Positions 42,634-51,146 of a stretch of 64,000 nucleotides of DNA are shown in pieces; within the stretch, counting starts at the first letter, position 1, and every line of letters begins with the position of its first letter. A program made the translations under genes and the position numbers. Source of the stretch: Ilumatobacter coccineus YM16-304 (lineage in GTDB: Bacteria > Actinomycetota > Acidimicrobiia > Acidimicrobiales > Ilumatobacteraceae); contig NC_020520.1 in assembly GCF_000348785.1 (NCBI RefSeq), positions 1,612,001 to 1,676,000 of the forward strand, read 5' to 3'. The notes under the pieces were generated by a model that did no database searches, had not been told where the DNA came from, and saw only the letters and a program-made list of their open reading frames with translations.

Positions 42634-42903
42634 ATGCGCGTGTGGATCGACCAAGACCTCTGCACGGGCGATGGCATCTGCATCGATCACTGCTCGGACG
42701 TGTTCGTCCAACTCGAGGACGGCATCGCCTATGTCGCCGAGGCCGGGCAGCCGCTCAACGACCCGGGTGGGTCGGGAAGCCTGGCCTGGGTCGCTCCGCG
42801 CAACGTGGCCGACGTGATCCACTCGGCCGAGACCTGCCCCGGCGAGTGCATCTTCATCGAACTCGACGATCCGCCGGTCGAGCCCGTCGACGAACTCGCC
42901 TGA
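42634..42903 (+). CDS. Single-cluster ferredoxin with Asp at the second ligand position
   Basis: 89 residues. The first cluster segment is DLCTGDGICIDHCSDVF: Cys10, Asp13, Cys16, Cys20, with the fourth Cys in ETCPGECIF. This spacing, with Asp in place of the second Cys, equals that of Pyrococcus furiosus ferredoxin (CIGDAIC...C), whose Asp ligates a [4Fe-4S] cluster that readily becomes [3Fe-4S]. It carries electrons for a cytoplasmic oxidoreductase. It is followed after 4 bp by the SufB-like gene, so it may serve iron-sulfur assembly. Confidence 0.88.
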   Translation: MRVWIDQDLCTGDGICIDHCSDVFVQLEDGIAYVAEAGQPLNDPGGSGSLAWVAPRNVADVIHSAETCPGECIFIELDDPPVEPVDELA

Positions 42904-42907
42904 CGCG

Positions 42908-44146
42908 ATGTCCGGTTCCGATGCCGCCCGCCGTGCCGACGAGCCCGGCTGGCTGACGGAATTGCGACGGCGTGCGCTCGAGGTGCTCGCCGAGCCGTCG
43001 ACGGTCGCCTGGTTCGCTGACGCGGTTCCCGACCTCGACCTGCGCGGGGAACTCGACCGGCATCTGGCGCTCGCCCGGGGCGGTGCTCGGGTTCGAGCGA
43101 CCGAGGTCGCCCATGCCGAGTCCAGCGAGCGGTCGCGCTCGCTCGCCGACCTCGGTGTGGTGTGTTGTTCGCTCGACGATGCCGTGCACGAGCATCCCGA
43201 CCTCGTCGAAGAACACCTCGGGTCGGTGGTGGGTCCCGACGCCGACCCGTTCGCCGCGCTCAACACGGCGCTGTGGACGGGCGGCACGTTCGTCCATGTG
43301 CCGCCCGGGGTCGAGGTCGACCTGCCGGTGCAGACGGCGTCGAGCCTCGGACCGGGCCAACCGGGTCGGTTCGAGCGAACGCTGGTCGTCGCCGAGGTCG
43401 GCGCGAGCGTCACCTGTGTCGCGGGGTGTTCGGCGCCGATCTACACGGACCGGTCGACGCAGTCCGCGGTGACCGAGGTGGTGGTGCGGCCCCGGGGGCG
43501 TGTCGTGCACGCGACGGTCCAGAACTGGTCGGCACACGTCGATCAGTTCGCCACCAAACGAGCGCGGGTCGAGGCCGGCGGTAGCGCCGAATGGATCGAC
43601 GGCAACATCGGAGCTCGTCGTACGGTCGACCGCACGGGTGTCGAACTGGTCGGCGACGGGGCCAGTGGCGGAGCGTGGTCGGTGGCTGCGGCCGGGAGCG
43701 GCCAACAACGTCGAGCACACGTCGACGTGGTCCACGCCGCACCGAACACGACAGCCACGGTGGTCGCCACGTCGATCACCGTCGACGACGGGCGGTCGAC
43801 GGGGGACGTGCACGTGATCGCGGAGCCCACGGCAGCAGCGACTCGAACCGACGTCACCACCGATCGGCTGCACGCCGACGACGTGACGACTGCCGCGAAT
43901 GCGGCATCGGCCTGGGCGGTCTCGGCGCCACACGCCGATGTGGGCGACGTACGGGTGTCGCATCACACGGGGCACATCACCGGGTCGCAGCGGTTCTACC
44001 TCATGTCGCGCGGGCTCTCCGTCGACGAGGCGGATGCGACGATCGTCGACGGTTTCATCGAGCCGGTCACGTCCCGGCTCGCGATGGAGTACGCCGTCGA
44101 ATGGTCACGCCTCGTCGAACTGACGCTGCGCGGGTCGGTCGGCTGA
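42908..44146 (+). CDS. SufB/SufD-family Fe-S assembly scaffold protein
   Basis: 412 residues, shorter than SufB (about 470) and near SufD length. The beta-helix core is SufB-like: AALNTALWTGGTFVHVPPGV, TLVVAEVGASVTCVAGCSAP, TEVVVRPRGRVVHATVQNWS, then RAHVDVVHAAPNTTATVVAT and the closing SRGLSVDEADATIVDGFIEP. It should pair with a second SufB/D subunit and SufC; neither is beside it. The nearest SufC-like gene (50219-51034) is 6 kb away and has lost its ATPase motifs. A canonical SUF operon may exist elsewhere in the genome. Confidence 0.82.
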   Translation: MSGSDAARRADEPGWLTELRRRALEVLAEPSTVAWFADAVPDLDLRGELDRHLALARGGARVRATEVAHAESSERSRSLADLGVVCCSLDDAVHEHPDLVEEHLGSVVGPDADPFAALNTALWTGGTFVHVPPGVEVDLPVQTASSLGPGQPGRFERTLVVAEVGASVTCVAGCSAPIYTDRSTQSAVTEVVVRPRGRVVHATVQNWSAHVDQFATKRARVEAGGSAEWIDGNIGARRTVDRTGVELVGDGASGGAWSVAAAGSGQQRRAHVDVVHAAPNTTATVVATSITVDDGRSTGDVHVIAEPTAAATRTDVTTDRLHADDVTTAANAASAWAVSAPHADVGDVRVSHHTGHITGSQRFYLMSRGLSVDEADATIVDGFIEPVTSRLAMEYAVEWSRLVELTLRGSVG

Positions 44147-44200
44147 CCGGCTCGAACGGCCGCGGGTCGGGGCACTTCGCGCCCGGATATCATCGTCGTC

Positions 44201-44554
44201 ATGCCGATGCGGACCGAGTGCAAGAACTTCGAATCTCGGTCGTACCCCAATGGTGACACCGTTCGGAAGTGCAACATCGACCTGGCACCCGACGCGCCGT
44301 GGCGGTGCCCCGAGAACTGCCCGGGCTACGAGCGTCGCCTCGCCGACGCCGCCTGGACGCACGGCAGCCTCGCCATTCCGGCGACGCCACCCGAACCGGC
44401 CGGGCTCGACGACGGGTCGGCCGCGGCGGTGCTCGACGCGGCCGAAGACATCGTGAACTCGATCGGTTCCGACGTGATGGCCGAAGTGCAGGCAGAGCGC
44501 GACGCCGCGAACAAACCGGGGTTGTTGAAGCGCATCTTCCGCAAGAAGCGCTGA
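44201..44554 (+). CDS. Conserved-looking small protein with a four-cysteine N-terminal site
   Basis: 117 residues; family not recognised. Four Cys (residues 7, 24, 36, 40: ECKNFES, RKCNIDL, WRCPENCPGY) could bind zinc or an iron-sulfur cluster. The middle is Ala/Asp-rich and helical (AAVLDAAEDIVNSIGSDVMA) and the end is basic (LLKRIFRKKR). It lies between the SufB-like gene and pterin dehydratase. Leaderless start: TATCAT (44188-44193), 7 nt, ATG. Confidence 0.65.
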   Translation: MPMRTECKNFESRSYPNGDTVRKCNIDLAPDAPWRCPENCPGYERRLADAAWTHGSLAIPATPPEPAGLDDGSAAAVLDAAEDIVNSIGSDVMAEVQAERDAANKPGLLKRIFRKKR

Positions 44555-44617
44555 CGCTCGCCTGCTGGTGGGTGCCCCGGTGATCTGCCGCGACGCCAGC
44601 GCGCGTAGGTTCTGGCA

Positions 44618-44857
44618 ATGAGCTGGAGCGAAGTCGACGACGGGTTGGAGCGCGAGTTCACGTTCGCGAACTTCCGTGAAGCGTTCGCGTTCATGACGCG
44701 AGTCGCGTTCATCGCCGAGGAACACGACCACCATCCCGAATGGTCGAACGTGTACGGAACCGTCAGGATCCGCCTGACCACACACGATGCCGGCCACGTC
44801 GTGACCGAGCGCGATCGCGCCGTGGCCGCGGCGATCGACGCGATCGCCGGTTCATGA
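44618..44857 (+). CDS. Pterin-4a-carbinolamine dehydratase
   Basis: 79 residues, slightly shorter than usual (about 95) because the N-terminus is trimmed. The signature [20 protein letters not shown] carries the catalytic His-His-Pro-x-W, followed by [13 protein letters not shown]. The family dehydrates 4a-hydroxytetrahydropterin; many bacterial members have unclear roles. TAGGTT (44606-44611) ends 6 nt before the ATG. The stop overlaps the MFS gene start (ATGA). Confidence 0.88.
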   Translation: MSWSEVDDGLEREFTFANFREAFAFMTRVAFIAEEHDHHPEWSNVYGTVRIRLTTHDAGHVVTERDRAVAAAIDAIAGS

Positions 44858-46158
44858 GCCGAGATCCGGCGCACGTCGGCGGTGCCGCCGCGTCGGTCGC
44901 GCCGGACGTGTCGGCCCTCGATGAGCCGACGGGAACGTTTCCTGGGTGGCGAGTGGTCGCGGGCTGCTTCGTCGTGTTGCTCGTCAACTCGGGGCTCGCC
45001 TTCTACGGGTTGGCGGTGTATCTCAACGCGTTCAGCAACGAGCAGGGCTGGGCGCTCGGCAGCATCTCGTTCGCCGTCACCGTCTTCTTCGTCATCGGCG
45101 GGCTCATCGGCTTGTGGGTCGCCCGCCTCATCGCCCGCTTCGACGTGCGCATCGTCATCACCATCGGCGCGCTCGTCTCGGGCGGTGCGCTGGCGCTCGT
45201 CGGGCAGGTGACCAGCCCGTGGCAGCTGTATGTGTCGTACGCGTTCTTCGCGGTCGGGTACGGGTTCGCCGGTCTGGTCTCGACCACGACGGTGGTGACG
45301 CGCTGGTTCCATCTCAAGCGCGGAGTGGCCCTGTCGGTCGCGTCGACCGGTCTCTCGGTCGGAGGCATCGTCATCACGCCGTTCGCGAAGCGCTTCATCG
45401 ACGACCACGGCTTGGCGGCGACCACGCCGTGGCTCGGAGTGCTGTTCGTCGTCGGGGTCGTACCGGTCACCTGGCTGCTCATCCGCCCGGACCCTGCCAG
45501 ATACGGATGGGAACCCGACGGCATCCGCCTTGCACGCGGCGTTGCTCCGGCCGTCGCCACCGGCGTGCCGTATGCCGACGCCGTGTCGTCGACGTTCTAC
45601 AAGATGGTCACCTACGGGTTCGTGCTGGCGCTCGGGTCGCAGGTCGGCGGCATCCAACAGTTGGTCAAGCTGGTCGAAGACCGCACCGACGAGCGGACCG
45701 CCCAGTTCGCGATCACCGTGCTCGCCGCGACGTCGGTCGTCGCTCGTCTGATCGGTGGCCGTCTCGTGTCGATCGTGCCGATGACGCGCCTGACCGTCGC
45801 GCTCGCCGGGCTGCAGTGTGTGGCGCTCGCCGGGATCGCCGTCTCCCGTGCGACCGTCTTGATCTTTGCGTCGATCGTGTTGTTCGGGCTCACCATCGGC
45901 AACCTGTTGATGTTGCAACCGCTGTTGATCGCCGAGCGGTTCGGGGTGCTCGACTACCCGAAGATCTACGGGAGATCGCAAGCCATCGCGATCGCGGGTG
46001 TGGCCGGCGGTCCGCTGCTCATCGGGTGGCTCTACGACGTCTTCGGGTCGTACGACTGGCCGTATCTGATCGCGGCGATGCTGTGCGGCGTGGGCACCGT
46101 GGTCATTTCCCGAGCCGGTCCGGCGACGCTTCCGACTACCGTCGCCATCGATGTCTGA
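44854..46158 (+). CDS. Major facilitator superfamily transporter
   Basis: 434 residues with 12 hydrophobic segments and a cytoplasmic loop near the middle. [20 protein letters not shown] is helix 1 and [20 protein letters not shown] includes the loop 2-3 motif (a reduced 'G-x-x-D-R-x-G-R'). The pattern resembles the oxalate/formate antiporter-like branch common in actinobacteria. Substrate unknown. ATG 44854 overlaps the pterin dehydratase stop. Confidence 0.82.
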   Translation: MSRDPAHVGGAAASVAPDVSALDEPTGTFPGWRVVAGCFVVLLVNSGLAFYGLAVYLNAFSNEQGWALGSISFAVTVFFVIGGLIGLWVARLIARFDVRIVITIGALVSGGALALVGQVTSPWQLYVSYAFFAVGYGFAGLVSTTTVVTRWFHLKRGVALSVASTGLSVGGIVITPFAKRFIDDHGLAATTPWLGVLFVVGVVPVTWLLIRPDPARYGWEPDGIRLARGVAPAVATGVPYADAVSSTFYKMVTYGFVLALGSQVGGIQQLVKLVEDRTDERTAQFAITVLAATSVVARLIGGRLVSIVPMTRLTVALAGLQCVALAGIAVSRATVLIFASIVLFGLTIGNLLMLQPLLIAERFGVLDYPKIYGRSQAIAIAGVAGGPLLIGWLYDVFGSYDWPYLIAAMLCGVGTVVISRAGPATLPTTVAIDV

Positions 46159-46669
46159 ACAACCGCACCGCAACGTCGTCAAGGTGGTCGAGGCCGGCCG
46201 AACACTGGGGGTCACCGTCGAGCCGGTCAGCTACCCGCAGGGCGCCAAGACGGCACAGGATGCAGCCGACGCCGTCGGTTGCGCCGTGGGCCAGATCGTG
46301 AAGAGCCTGATCTTCGGCGTCGACCGGAGCGCCGGCGACGCAGACGCAGGGGACGGCTCGATCGACCTCGTGCTCGCGTATGTGTCGGGTGCCAACATGC
46401 TCGACGAGAAGAAGCTCGCTGCGGCGGCCGGTGCTGCGAGGTGCCGGCGCGTCGACGCCGACACGGTTCGCTCGGCCACCGGCTTCCCGATCGGCGGTGT
46501 GCCACCGTTCGGTCACGACACCGAACTCGACGTGTTCATCGACCCCGATCTGTTGCAGTATGACGAGGTCTGGGCTGCAGCCGGCACCTGGAACGACGTG
46601 TTCGCCATCGCTCCCGACCGCCTCGTCACCGCGAGCGGCGGCACGGTCACCGACCTCAGACGAGACTGA
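46151..46669 (+). CDS. YbaK/ProX-type aminoacyl-tRNA deacylase
   Basis: 172 residues. QDAADAVGCAVGQIVKSLIF, VLAYVSGANMLDEKKLAAAA, TGFPIGGVPPFGH and VFAIAPDRLVTASGGTV follow the YbaK/EbsC fold; the Lys of QIVKSL is the conserved catalytic residue. It hydrolyses mischarged tRNA (e.g. Cys- or Ala-tRNAPro). Its start overlaps the end of the MFS gene by 8 bp; TACCGT (46137-46142) lies 8 nt before ATG. Confidence 0.85.
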   Translation: MSEQPHRNVVKVVEAGRTLGVTVEPVSYPQGAKTAQDAADAVGCAVGQIVKSLIFGVDRSAGDADAGDGSIDLVLAYVSGANMLDEKKLAAAAGAARCRRVDADTVRSATGFPIGGVPPFGHDTELDVFIDPDLLQYDEVWAAAGTWNDVFAIAPDRLVTASGGTVTDLRRD

Positions 46670-46675
46670 CGCCGG

Positions 46676-47761
46676 TCAGAAGAGGTCGAGGATCGAGCCG
46701 GCGTCGTTGTCGATCGCGGCGAGCACCGGCCGCAGATGCAGCTGCTCGAGCAGCTCGGTGCCGCGATCGTTGCCACCCTGCAGATCGCTCGTGATCACCT
46801 GTGCGGCCATCTGTTGCAACAGGCAGACCCGGTACTCGTGCATCGCCTGGTCGAGCGAGTAGTCGATGCCGGCGGCGACGATCTGATCGACGTAGCCCTG
46901 GATGATGGCGGTCTCGTGCTGCTTGCGGAGTTCGGGGTCCATCGAGCCGGCGATGAGGTTGGTGACGTCCCACATGCCGATGTGCCGGGTCGACAGCTGG
47001 AAGTCGATCACCGTCACGGCGTCGTCGCCGTCGGGGCCACCGAACAGGTAGTTCTCGGCGCGGCAGTCGGTGTGCGTGAACGTCGGAGCTCCGATGGTGG
47101 TGGTGTAGTCGAGCAGTTCGGCGTAGCGCTCGCATGCGCCGCCGATCGTCGCCATGAAGTCGGCGGGGATCCGATCGCCGAAGTGCTCGGCGAACGACGG
47201 GAACAACGCGGTGGCGAGCGGCGCGCCGCCCTTGTACATGTCGTTGTTCATCGGCGGGAGCCAGTCGAGCGCATCCAGTCGGTCGCTGCCCCAGAACTGG
47301 ATGTGCAGCGGCGCGATGGTCGAGATGATCGTGGTGACCTCGTCGACCGACAGTCCGGCGAGTTGATCCGGCGTGGACGCACCGGCGATGTCTTCGATCA
47401 GCAACACGAAGGGCACCCCGGTGTCGGAGGTCGCGGCGTGATAGGGGCGCGGGACGCGCACGGCGACGCTGTCGGCGACATGGCGGTAGAAGTTGACCTC
47501 GCGGACGTAGAACCCCATCGCGAGCGCCAGGAACTGGTTCTCCTCCGACGGCGACGCACACTTGGCGACGAGGGTGGCGGGCCCGCTGTGACCGTCGGCG
47601 TAGGTGAGCGTGAACCGAGCCAACTCGCCGAGGATGCCCACGCCTTCGCCGAATCGCTCGGCGCTCGCCGCCGTGATCGTGCCGAACTCGTCGCCGAGCG
47701 CCTCGTTGAGCCAGGCGACGTCGATGTCGGCGATCTGGGCCGGGATTGCTGGGGCTGCCAT
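46676..47761 (-). CDS. Aminoglycoside phosphotransferase/ecdysteroid kinase-like kinase
   Basis: 361 residues with a protein-kinase-like fold. The ATP-binding lobe includes TLVAKCASPSEENQFLALAM; the catalytic loop is FTHTDCRAENYLFGG (HxDxxxxN) and the metal-binding motif VTVIDFQLSTRHIGMWDVTN replaces DFG with DFQ, as in small-molecule kinases. Substrate unknown. TATGTT (47769-47774) ends 7 nt before ATG. Convergent with the YbaK gene, 6 bp apart. Confidence 0.82.
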   Translation of the reverse strand: MAAPAIPAQIADIDVAWLNEALGDEFGTITAASAERFGEGVGILGELARFTLTYADGHSGPATLVAKCASPSEENQFLALAMGFYVREVNFYRHVADSVAVRVPRPYHAATSDTGVPFVLLIEDIAGASTPDQLAGLSVDEVTTIISTIAPLHIQFWGSDRLDALDWLPPMNNDMYKGGAPLATALFPSFAEHFGDRIPADFMATIGGACERYAELLDYTTTIGAPTFTHTDCRAENYLFGGPDGDDAVTVIDFQLSTRHIGMWDVTNLIAGSMDPELRKQHETAIIQGYVDQIVAAGIDYSLDQAMHEYRVCLLQQMAAQVITSDLQGGNDRGTELLEQLHLRPVLAAIDNDAGSILDLF

Positions 47762-47821
47762 GTGCGGCAACATAATCGCCGCGCCCGCCGCCACTCGGAG
47801 TCGAGCGGCACGCAGCGCGGG

Positions 47822-48484
47822 TCAGGACGTGAGCTGGCTGAAGCGTTCAGGGTCGATCGCGATGAACGTCGCGGTCGAGCGTGCGAACACCGTGGTCGGG
47901 TCGTCGTCGAGCGTCAGCTCGCCGGTCATCAGCAACTTGCGGCCGTCGCGTGCGGCGAGCCGCACACGACACGCCAACGGCACACCGATCGGCGTGCCGG
48001 CCTCGTACCGCACCGTCAGCTCACCGGTGAAGCCCGCCTGTTGCTCGATCGTGAGAACGAAGCCGAACACGTCGTCGAACAGCGCCGACACCATGCCGCC
48101 GTGGCTGCGCGACGGAGCGCCTTCGTGCGCCGAGCCGAGTGTGAGCCTGCCGACGACCTCGTCGCCCTCGCGAGTGATCGAGACGTCGAATCCGAGCGGC
48201 GCGGCACGGCCCGAGATCGGCCGTTCGTCGAAGCTGAACATCTGCTCGCCGCTCGCCGGTGGTGGTCCCCAGTCGCCGGTCCGTCGTTCGGTGGCGCGGT
48301 CACGGATGGGGAAGGCGTCGAGTTCGTCGGCGGCGAGGTGGAGCGAGTCGGCGATGCGGTCGAGGTCGTCGGCCTCGGCGTCGTGGCCGGCGATCGAATG
48401 ACCGAGGCGCCGGTACGCCGCGCCGAGGCGGGCGCGTGCTTCAGCGACGTCGGGCGTCGTGGTCGCGGACGATTCGGACGACAC
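47822..48484 (-). CDS. PaaI-family (hot-dog) thioesterase
   Basis: 220 residues. The C-terminal half is a hot-dog fold with the signature RSHGGMVSALFDDVFGFVLT, where the Asp is the likely catalytic residue, and GELTVRYEAGTPIGVPLACR. The first 80 residues are a helical extension. It hydrolyses acyl-CoA thioesters. It ends the suf-linked minus-strand run, 9 bp after sufU. Confidence 0.8.
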   Translation of the reverse strand: MSSESSATTTPDVAEARARLGAAYRRLGHSIAGHDAEADDLDRIADSLHLAADELDAFPIRDRATERRTGDWGPPPASGEQMFSFDERPISGRAAPLGFDVSITREGDEVVGRLTLGSAHEGAPSRSHGGMVSALFDDVFGFVLTIEQQAGFTGELTVRYEAGTPIGVPLACRVRLAARDGRKLLMTGELTLDDDPTTVFARSTATFIAIDPERFSQLTS

Positions 48485-48493
48485 TCGTCGAGC

Positions 48494-48967
48494 TCAGGTC
48501 GACGACGAGGCTTCGTCGAGCGCGTTGGTGAGCGTGTTCCACGAGAGCACGGCGCACTTGATGCGCACCGGGAACTTCACCACGCCCTGGAGCGCTTCGA
48601 GGTCGCCGAGGTCGACCGCGTCGTCGCCCGCTTCGAGCTCGACCGATTCGATGCCCATCATCGACTTGAACCGACGGATGATCGCTTTGACCTCGCCGAC
48701 GGTCTTGCCGATCACGGCCTGGCTCATCATCGACGCCGACGACTGGCTGATCGAGCAACCCTGGCCACCGATCTTGATGTCGGAGATCACCGCATCGTCG
48801 CCGGAGCCGCTGGAGTCGTCGACGAGCAGGTACACGCTGATCTCGTCGCCGCACAGCGGGTTGTGACCGTCGGTCTGCACCGCAGGCGGATCGAGCTCGC
48901 CCCGGTTGCGAGGCGTGCGGTAATGATCGAGGATGATCTCGCGGTAGAGATCTTCGAGGCCAGACAT
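48494..48967 (-). CDS. sufU: SufU-type iron-sulfur/zinc sulfur-transfer protein
   Basis: 157 residues. The three Cys ligands are in HNPLCGDEISVYL, GQGCSISQSSASMMS and RIKCAVLSWNTL, with the extra insertion between domains that separates SufU from IscU. It accepts sulfur from SufS through a zinc-bound Cys. Its ATG shares a base with the sufS stop (TGATG). Confidence 0.92.
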   Translation of the reverse strand: MSGLEDLYREIILDHYRTPRNRGELDPPAVQTDGHNPLCGDEISVYLLVDDSSGSGDDAVISDIKIGGQGCSISQSSASMMSQAVIGKTVGEVKAIIRRFKSMMGIESVELEAGDDAVDLGDLEALQGVVKFPVRIKCAVLSWNTLTNALDEASSST

Positions 48968-50211
48968 CAGAAGCCAAAGATATCGGTTGCGCCGGCCAGG
49001 CCATCAGCCAGCGCATCGATGTCGTGCTCGTCGTTGTACAGGTACACGCTCGCTCGGGTCGTGGCGGCGACGCCGAGTGTCTTCATGAGCGGCTTGGCGC
49101 AGTGGTGCCCGGCTCTGACGCAGACGTTGGTCTCGTCGAGCACCTGGCTCACGTCGTGCGGGTGCAGGTCGCGGAAGGCGAAGCTGAACACCCCGCCGCG
49201 CAGCTCGACGTTGTCGGGTCCGTAGATCGTGATCTCGTCACCGAAACGCTCGTTGAGCGTGTCGAGGGTGTAGCGGGTCAGCGACATCTCGTGCTGACGG
49301 ATGTTGGCCATGCCGATCTCTTCGAGGAACTCGACCGCTGCGGTGAGGCCGGCGGCTTCGATGATCGGAGGCGTGCCCGCCTCGAACTTGGCCGGGACCG
49401 GTGCGGTGGTGAAACCGTCGAACGTGACCGTGTCGATCATGTTGCCGCCACCGAGGAACGGCGGCATCGACTCGAGGATCTCCATGCGCCCCCACAGCAT
49501 GCCGATGCCCGACGGGCCGCACATCTTGTGGCTGGAGAACGCGACCAGGTCGGCTCCCCACGCCTGCACGTCGGTGACGTTGTGGGGCACGTACTGGCAG
49601 GCGTCGACCACGGCGAGCGCACCGGCGTCGTGGGCGGCGCTGCAGAGCATCGCAGTGGGTGGAATCGTGCCGAGCACGTTGCTCATCGCGGTGAACGACA
49701 GCACCTTGGCGCCGTCGAGCAGGCGGTCGAGGTCGGTCAGATCGAGTTGCCCGTCGGCGGTGAGCGGAATCCACCGGATCTCGATGCCCCGCTCGGCCTG
49801 CAGCATCTGCCACGGGACGATGTTGGCGTGGTGCTCCATCTCGGTGAGCACCACCACGTCGCCGGTGCCGAGATTGGCGCGGCCCCAGGCGAGGGCGATC
49901 AGGTTCATCGACTCGGTGGCGTTCTTCGTGAAGACCACCTCGTCGGCCGACGGGGCGTTGATGAGACGGGCCACGGCGGCGCGAGCGCCTTCGTAGACCT
50001 CGGTCGCTTCGCCGGCGAGTCGGTACGAGCTGCGGTTGATCGGCGCGTACGTCGATTCCATGAAGTGCTGCATCGCGTCGATGACGCGCCGGGGTTTCTG
50101 CGAGGTGTTGCCCGAGTCGAGGTAGACGAGGCGTTTGTCGTCGATCGTGCGGTCGGTGAGCAGCGGGAACTGGCTGCGGATCGCGGCGATGTCGATTGCT
50201 TCGGTTGTCAT
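48967..50211 (-). CDS. sufS: Cysteine desulfurase SufS
   Basis: 414 residues. The PLP lysine is in AFSSHKMCGPSGIG and the active Cys in VCVRAGHHCAKPLM, a group II desulfurase layout (SufS). NATESMNLIALAWG and EMEHHANIVPWQ are family landmarks. It supplies sulfur to SufU. ATG 50211 lies 7 bp after the SufC-like stop; an upstream extension of the frame is antisense/coincident with that gene and was rejected. Confidence 0.93.
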   Translation of the reverse strand: MTTEAIDIAAIRSQFPLLTDRTIDDKRLVYLDSGNTSQKPRRVIDAMQHFMESTYAPINRSSYRLAGEATEVYEGARAAVARLINAPSADEVVFTKNATESMNLIALAWGRANLGTGDVVVLTEMEHHANIVPWQMLQAERGIEIRWIPLTADGQLDLTDLDRLLDGAKVLSFTAMSNVLGTIPPTAMLCSAAHDAGALAVVDACQYVPHNVTDVQAWGADLVAFSSHKMCGPSGIGMLWGRMEILESMPPFLGGGNMIDTVTFDGFTTAPVPAKFEAGTPPIIEAAGLTAAVEFLEEIGMANIRQHEMSLTRYTLDTLNERFGDEITIYGPDNVELRGGVFSFAFRDLHPHDVSQVLDETNVCVRAGHHCAKPLMKTLGVAATTRASVYLYNDEHDIDALADGLAGATDIFGF

Positions 50212-50218
50212 GACGAGT

Positions 50219-51034
50219 TCAGACCCCGACTTTCTGGAACGACTCGTGGTCGCTCCGTTCGAGTTGCTGGGTGAGTTCGAGTCCGCCGGACGCGACGATG
50301 CGACCACCGACGAACGAGTGGACCCGGTGCGGTGCGATCTCGGCGAGAAGCCGAGGAGACGGTGCGATCAGGAGCACCGCCATGTGTGGCCGTTCGGAGC
50401 AGACCAGGCGGACGGCGCGGGCCACGGCGGCGTCGCTGGGCGAGTCGGTGAGATCGAGCACGGCGAGCGCCGGCTGGAGGACGGCCAGCTGCACGATCTC
50501 GGTGAGCGGTTGGAGCTCGGATTGGTGCTCGGACAGGTCGCCGGCGGCGGGCGAGTCGACCGCGTCGGCGTCGAGACCGACGCGCCGGGCCCAGTCGCCG
50601 GCGGTGCCGTGAGCGGCTTGCGCCGAGGAGCGTGACCGAGCGTTGGCGGACTCGGCTCGGTGGAGGAGTCGCCGGACCGAGACGCCGGGAATCGGCGTGG
50701 GGCGTGGGAACGACAGGAACAGGCCGGCTTTGGCTCGTTCGTCGACGGGCCAATCGGTGACGTCGTCGCCGCGGAGGTGGATGCTGCCGTCGGTGACCCG
50801 ATGCGCCGGGGATCCCATGAGCACTGGGCCGATCGCTGCGGTACTCGCATCGCCGACGATCGCGTGGAGCTCGCCGACGCCGATCGTCAGATCGACACCT
50901 CGCAGCACACACCCCTGGGCGGCGCCCGGCATGGTGGCGACGTCACCGTCGTCGGGTGCTGCGTGCAGGTTGCGGACAGCGAGGAGCGGCGCATCGCCCG
51001 TGAGGGCCGAGTCGGTCGCTCCGGCGTTCGTCAC
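50219..51034 (-). CDS. SufC-like ABC protein with degenerate ATPase motifs
   Basis: 271 residues, SufC length. Similarity to SufC is clear in LHAIVGDASTAAIGPVLMGS, TDGSIHLRGDDVTDWPVDER, AKAGLFLSFPRPTPIPGVS and ALAVLDLTDSPSDAAVARAV. The Walker A (GPNGSGKST in SufC) is GDASTAAIG, so Lys and Gly are lost. The signature SGGE region is DLSEHQSEL. The Walker B Glu is Leu (LDLTDSPSD). It cannot hydrolyse ATP by the usual route; a structural or regulatory role is likely. GTG 51034 lies 7 nt after TACAAT (51042-51047); it leads the sufS-sufU run. Confidence 0.82.
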   Translation of the reverse strand: MTNAGATDSALTGDAPLLAVRNLHAAPDDGDVATMPGAAQGCVLRGVDLTIGVGELHAIVGDASTAAIGPVLMGSPAHRVTDGSIHLRGDDVTDWPVDERAKAGLFLSFPRPTPIPGVSVRRLLHRAESANARSRSSAQAAHGTAGDWARRVGLDADAVDSPAAGDLSEHQSELQPLTEIVQLAVLQPALAVLDLTDSPSDAAVARAVRLVCSERPHMAVLLIAPSPRLLAEIAPHRVHSFVGGRIVASGGLELTQQLERSDHESFQKVGV

Positions 51035-51146
51035 GATGCCGATTGTACGAGTCGGGCAGGAGTTTCTCTCGTGTGCGTCGGGTAAATCCCCGCTGAGCAG
51101 CGCTTGGACGCGTGCGCGCGTCGCGGCGACCTTTAGCATGGCCGAC
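51035..51146. promoter_or_regulatory. Divergent leaderless promoters, SufC-like / pafB
   Basis: 112 bp. TACAAT (minus, 51042-51047) sits 7 nt before GTG 51034; TAGCAT (plus, 51134-51139) sits 7 nt before ATG 51147. No Shine-Dalgarno at either start. Confidence 0.5.

Noticed and set aside
42592-43413. N-terminal extension of oligopeptidase B (frame open to 43413)
   Set aside because: The extension is antisense to the ferredoxin and SufB-like genes; the family's conserved start and a TACATT box support GTG 42591.
46736-49225. An 829-codon plus-strand open frame
   Set aside because: It lies antisense to the kinase, thioesterase and sufU genes; high GC keeps the frame free of stops. No domain is seen.
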